A DNA stretch of 64,000 bases from Listeria welshimeri serovar 6b str. SLCC5334 (GTDB lineage: Bacteria > Bacillota > Bacilli > Lactobacillales > Listeriaceae): contig NC_008555.1 of assembly GCF_000060285.1 (NCBI RefSeq), forward strand, positions 1,736,001-1,800,000, read 5' to 3'. This document shows positions 62,184 to 64,000 of the stretch, piece after piece (within the stretch, counting starts at the first letter, position 1; each line of letters opens with the position of its first letter). Below the pieces are notes generated by a model. It did no database searches, was not told the origin of the DNA, and was given only the letters and a program-made list of their open reading frames with translations. Both the position numbers and the translations under genes were made by a program.

Positions 62184-63614
62184 TTAACGTTTATTCATTT
62201 CTTCCAGTAATAACTTGTTAACCATCGGCGGGTTCGCTTGGCCTTTCGTTGCTTTCATTACTTGACCAACAAGGAAACCAACTGCGCGATCTTTACCATT
62301 TTTATAGTCGGTGATAGATTGTTCGTTATTATCCAAAATTTCTCCAATAATAGTACGTAAAGCTCCTTCATCGGAAATTTGGACAAGCCCTTTATCTTTA
62401 ACAACTTGCTCTGCATCGCCGCCATTTTGTGCTAATTCACGGAACACTTTTTTGGCAATTTTAGAGGAAATGGTGCCTGCTTCGATTAATTTAATCATCC
62501 CTGCTAGATTTTCAGGTGTTAATCCTGTTTCGTTTAGTTCTTTTTGTTCTGCATTGAGATAGGCAGAAACTTCACCCATCAACCAGTTAGAGGCTTGTTT
62601 AGCATCTGCTCTGGCTGCAAGAGTTGCTTCAAAGAAATCAGACATTTCTTTTGTGAGTGTTAGAACCATTGCATCGTATGCTGGTAAACCGAGATCATTT
62701 ATATAACGAATTTGACGTTTATCTGGAAGTTCTGGAATTTCTGCACGAATGCGTTCTTTCCAAGCATCATCAATAAATAAATCTACTAAGTCTGGCTCTG
62801 GGAAATAACGATAATCATCGGATCCTTCTTTGATACGCATCAAGGAAGTTTTCCCAGTTGCTTCTTCAAAACGACGTGTTTCTTGTTCAATAATGCCACC
62901 AGAAAGAAGTACTTCTGCTTGGCGTTTTTCTTCATATTCAATACCTTTACGCACATTATTGAATGAATTTAGGTTTTTTAATTCTGTTTTTACACCAAAT
63001 GCTTCTTGTCCTATTGGACGAATGGAGATATTGGCATCACAGCGCATAGAACCTTCTTCCATTTTCACATCAGAAACGCCTGTATATTGAATGATAGATT
63101 TTAGTTTTTCTAAATATGCATATGCTTCTTCAGCTGAACGAATGTCCGGCTCAGAAACGATTTCGATTAGTGGTGTTCCTTGACGGTTAATATCCACTAA
63201 TGAGTAACCATGAGATGTATGGGTGTTTTTCCCAGCATCTTCTTCTAAATGAAGACGAGTAATGCCGATTTTTTTCTTTTTGCCGCCCACTTCGATTTCA
63301 ATCCAGCCGTGTTCACCAATTGGTTTATCGAATTGAGAAATTTGATATGCTTTGGGATTGTCTGGATAAAAATAATTTTTACGATCAAATTTTGTATGTT
63401 CAGCAATTTCACAGTTAATTGCCATTGCTGCTTTCATACCATACTCTACAGCACGTTTATTTAAAACTGGTAAAACACCTGGCATACCTAAGTCTACCAC
63501 GGTTGTATTTGTATTTGGTTCTGCCCCAAAATGAGCTGGCGCAGAAGAAAATATTTTTGAATTGGTTTTTAACTCTACGTGAACCTCAAGTCCAATAACT
63601 GTTTCAAAATTCAT
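62184..63614 (-). CDS. gatB: Aspartyl/glutamyl-tRNA amidotransferase subunit B
   Basis: 476 residues, full length. N-terminal [14 protein letters not shown] and [11 protein letters not shown] are signature blocks; the Met-Arg-Cys-Asp-Ala-Asn-Ile-Ser segment and the C-terminal helical YqeY-like tail bind tRNA. GatB activates Glu-tRNA(Gln) and receives ammonia from GatA. The gatA stop lies 11 bp upstream on the same strand. Confidence 0.97.
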   Translation of the reverse strand: MNFETVIGLEVHVELKTNSKIFSSAPAHFGAEPNTNTTVVDLGMPGVLPVLNKRAVEYGMKAAMAINCEIAEHTKFDRKNYFYPDNPKAYQISQFDKPIGEHGWIEIEVGGKKKKIGITRLHLEEDAGKNTHTSHGYSLVDINRQGTPLIEIVSEPDIRSAEEAYAYLEKLKSIIQYTGVSDVKMEEGSMRCDANISIRPIGQEAFGVKTELKNLNSFNNVRKGIEYEEKRQAEVLLSGGIIEQETRRFEEATGKTSLMRIKEGSDDYRYFPEPDLVDLFIDDAWKERIRAEIPELPDKRQIRYINDLGLPAYDAMVLTLTKEMSDFFEATLAARADAKQASNWLMGEVSAYLNAEQKELNETGLTPENLAGMIKLIEAGTISSKIAKKVFRELAQNGGDAEQVVKDKGLVQISDEGALRTIIGEILDNNEQSITDYKNGKDRAVGFLVGQVMKATKGQANPPMVNKLLLEEMNKR

Positions 63615-63625
63615 TGCTACGCCTC

Positions 63626-64000
63626 CTATAAGTTTGGTTTTTCTTTATGGAATGTTGTTTCTTGTTCAAATGCGTGCGCCACTTTGTATAGTAATGATTC
63701 TTCAAAGTAATTACCAATAATTTGTAAGCCAACAGGTAAGCCTTCTGAGAACCCACATGGAACAGAAATAGCTGGGACTCCTGCTAAGTTAATTGGAACC
63801 GTTAAAATATCATTAGAATACATCGTAATCGGATCATTAATCATTCCATCAATTTTAAATGCTGTTGTTGGAGAACTTGGGCCAATAATAACATCGTATT
63901 TTTCAAATACATTAACAAAATCTTGTTTAATTAGTGTACGTGCTTGTTGTGCTTTTTTGTAATAAGCATCATAATAACCGGAACTAAGTGCGTATGTTCC
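63626..64000 (-). CDS. gatA: Aspartyl/glutamyl-tRNA amidotransferase subunit A, 5' end outside window
   Basis: Only the C-terminal ~124 codons are visible; the frame stays open to the window edge. The segment contains [14 protein letters not shown], [10 protein letters not shown] and [13 protein letters not shown], all typical of the GatA C-terminus. The amidase Ser-Ser-Lys triad would lie outside. GatA makes ammonia from glutamine. gatC should precede it, beyond the window. Confidence 0.95.
   Translation of the reverse strand, partial: GTYALSSGYYDAYYKKAQQARTLIKQDFVNVFEKYDVIIGPSSPTTAFKIDGMINDPITMYSNDILTVPINLAGVPAISVPCGFSEGLPVGLQIIGNYFEESLLYKVAHAFEQETTFHKEKPNL

Overview
The window is a gene-dense, AT-rich Firmicute chromosome segment from the genus Listeria, sensu stricto group. 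Gene order and protein sequences match what I know of the L. monocytogenes EGD-e stretch from about lmo1695 (mprF) to lmo1755 (gatA). Diagnostic genes are fosX, the virAB/virR/virS locus and the beta-1,2-glucan locus. L. innocua carries an almost identical segment, so the species cannot be fixed from sequence reading alone. I see no prophage, insertion sequence or CRISPR array.

Region by region. 1-5.9 kb: the mprF/VanZ envelope operon, diverging from a cation efflux gene, then a GNAT acetyltransferase and a soluble PAS chemoreceptor. 5.7-9 kb: fosX and an RNA methyltransferase, separated by a mosaic holding a DUF5071 gene, a frameshifted fosX relic and an exact 52-bp copy of the methyltransferase 3' end. 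9-17.3 kb: housekeeping genes (deoxynucleoside kinase, YihY, AAC(3)-like, Map, flavodoxin, M29 aminopeptidase, MFS pump, MreB paralogue). 17.4-18.2 kb: tRNA-Arg(CCU) followed by a WGR-domain gene. 18.4-23 kb: a PTS IIB-IIA-MupG-like operon with a clear sigma-54 promoter beside its LevR-type activator; no IIC is present. 23-26.4 kb: a DECD-box helicase and a GntR-ABC operon. 26.4-37.4 kb: the beta-1,2-oligoglucan locus (oxidoreductase, LacI regulator, GH94 phosphorylase, GH3 beta-glucosidase, divergent ABC importer). 37.4-44.6 kb: gltBD with divergent gltC. 44.6-48.8 kb: GNAT, glycerol dehydrogenase-like protein, and an amino-acid ABC importer led by a T-box whose specifier reads CAC (His). 48.8-56.5 kb: the virAB-virR-(epimerase, unknown, adenine deaminase)-virS operon. 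56.6-64 kb: small membrane protein, shikimate kinase with a non-ATG start, a second RNA methyltransferase, dgkB, gatB and gatA (cut by the window edge).

Functional links. VirRS with the VirAB transporter is a BceRS/BceAB-type envelope-stress module. Its known target mprF lies at the other end of the window, and a 16-bp imperfect palindrome upstream of the mprF operon is a candidate VirR box. The beta-glucan locus combines import, phosphorolysis and hydrolysis. Its divergent promoters carry two identical LacI-type operators and a perfect cre, so substrate induction and carbon catabolite repression can be read directly from the DNA. The importer has no ATPase of its own. All functional statements rest on sequence reading and remembered family knowledge; no database search was run.
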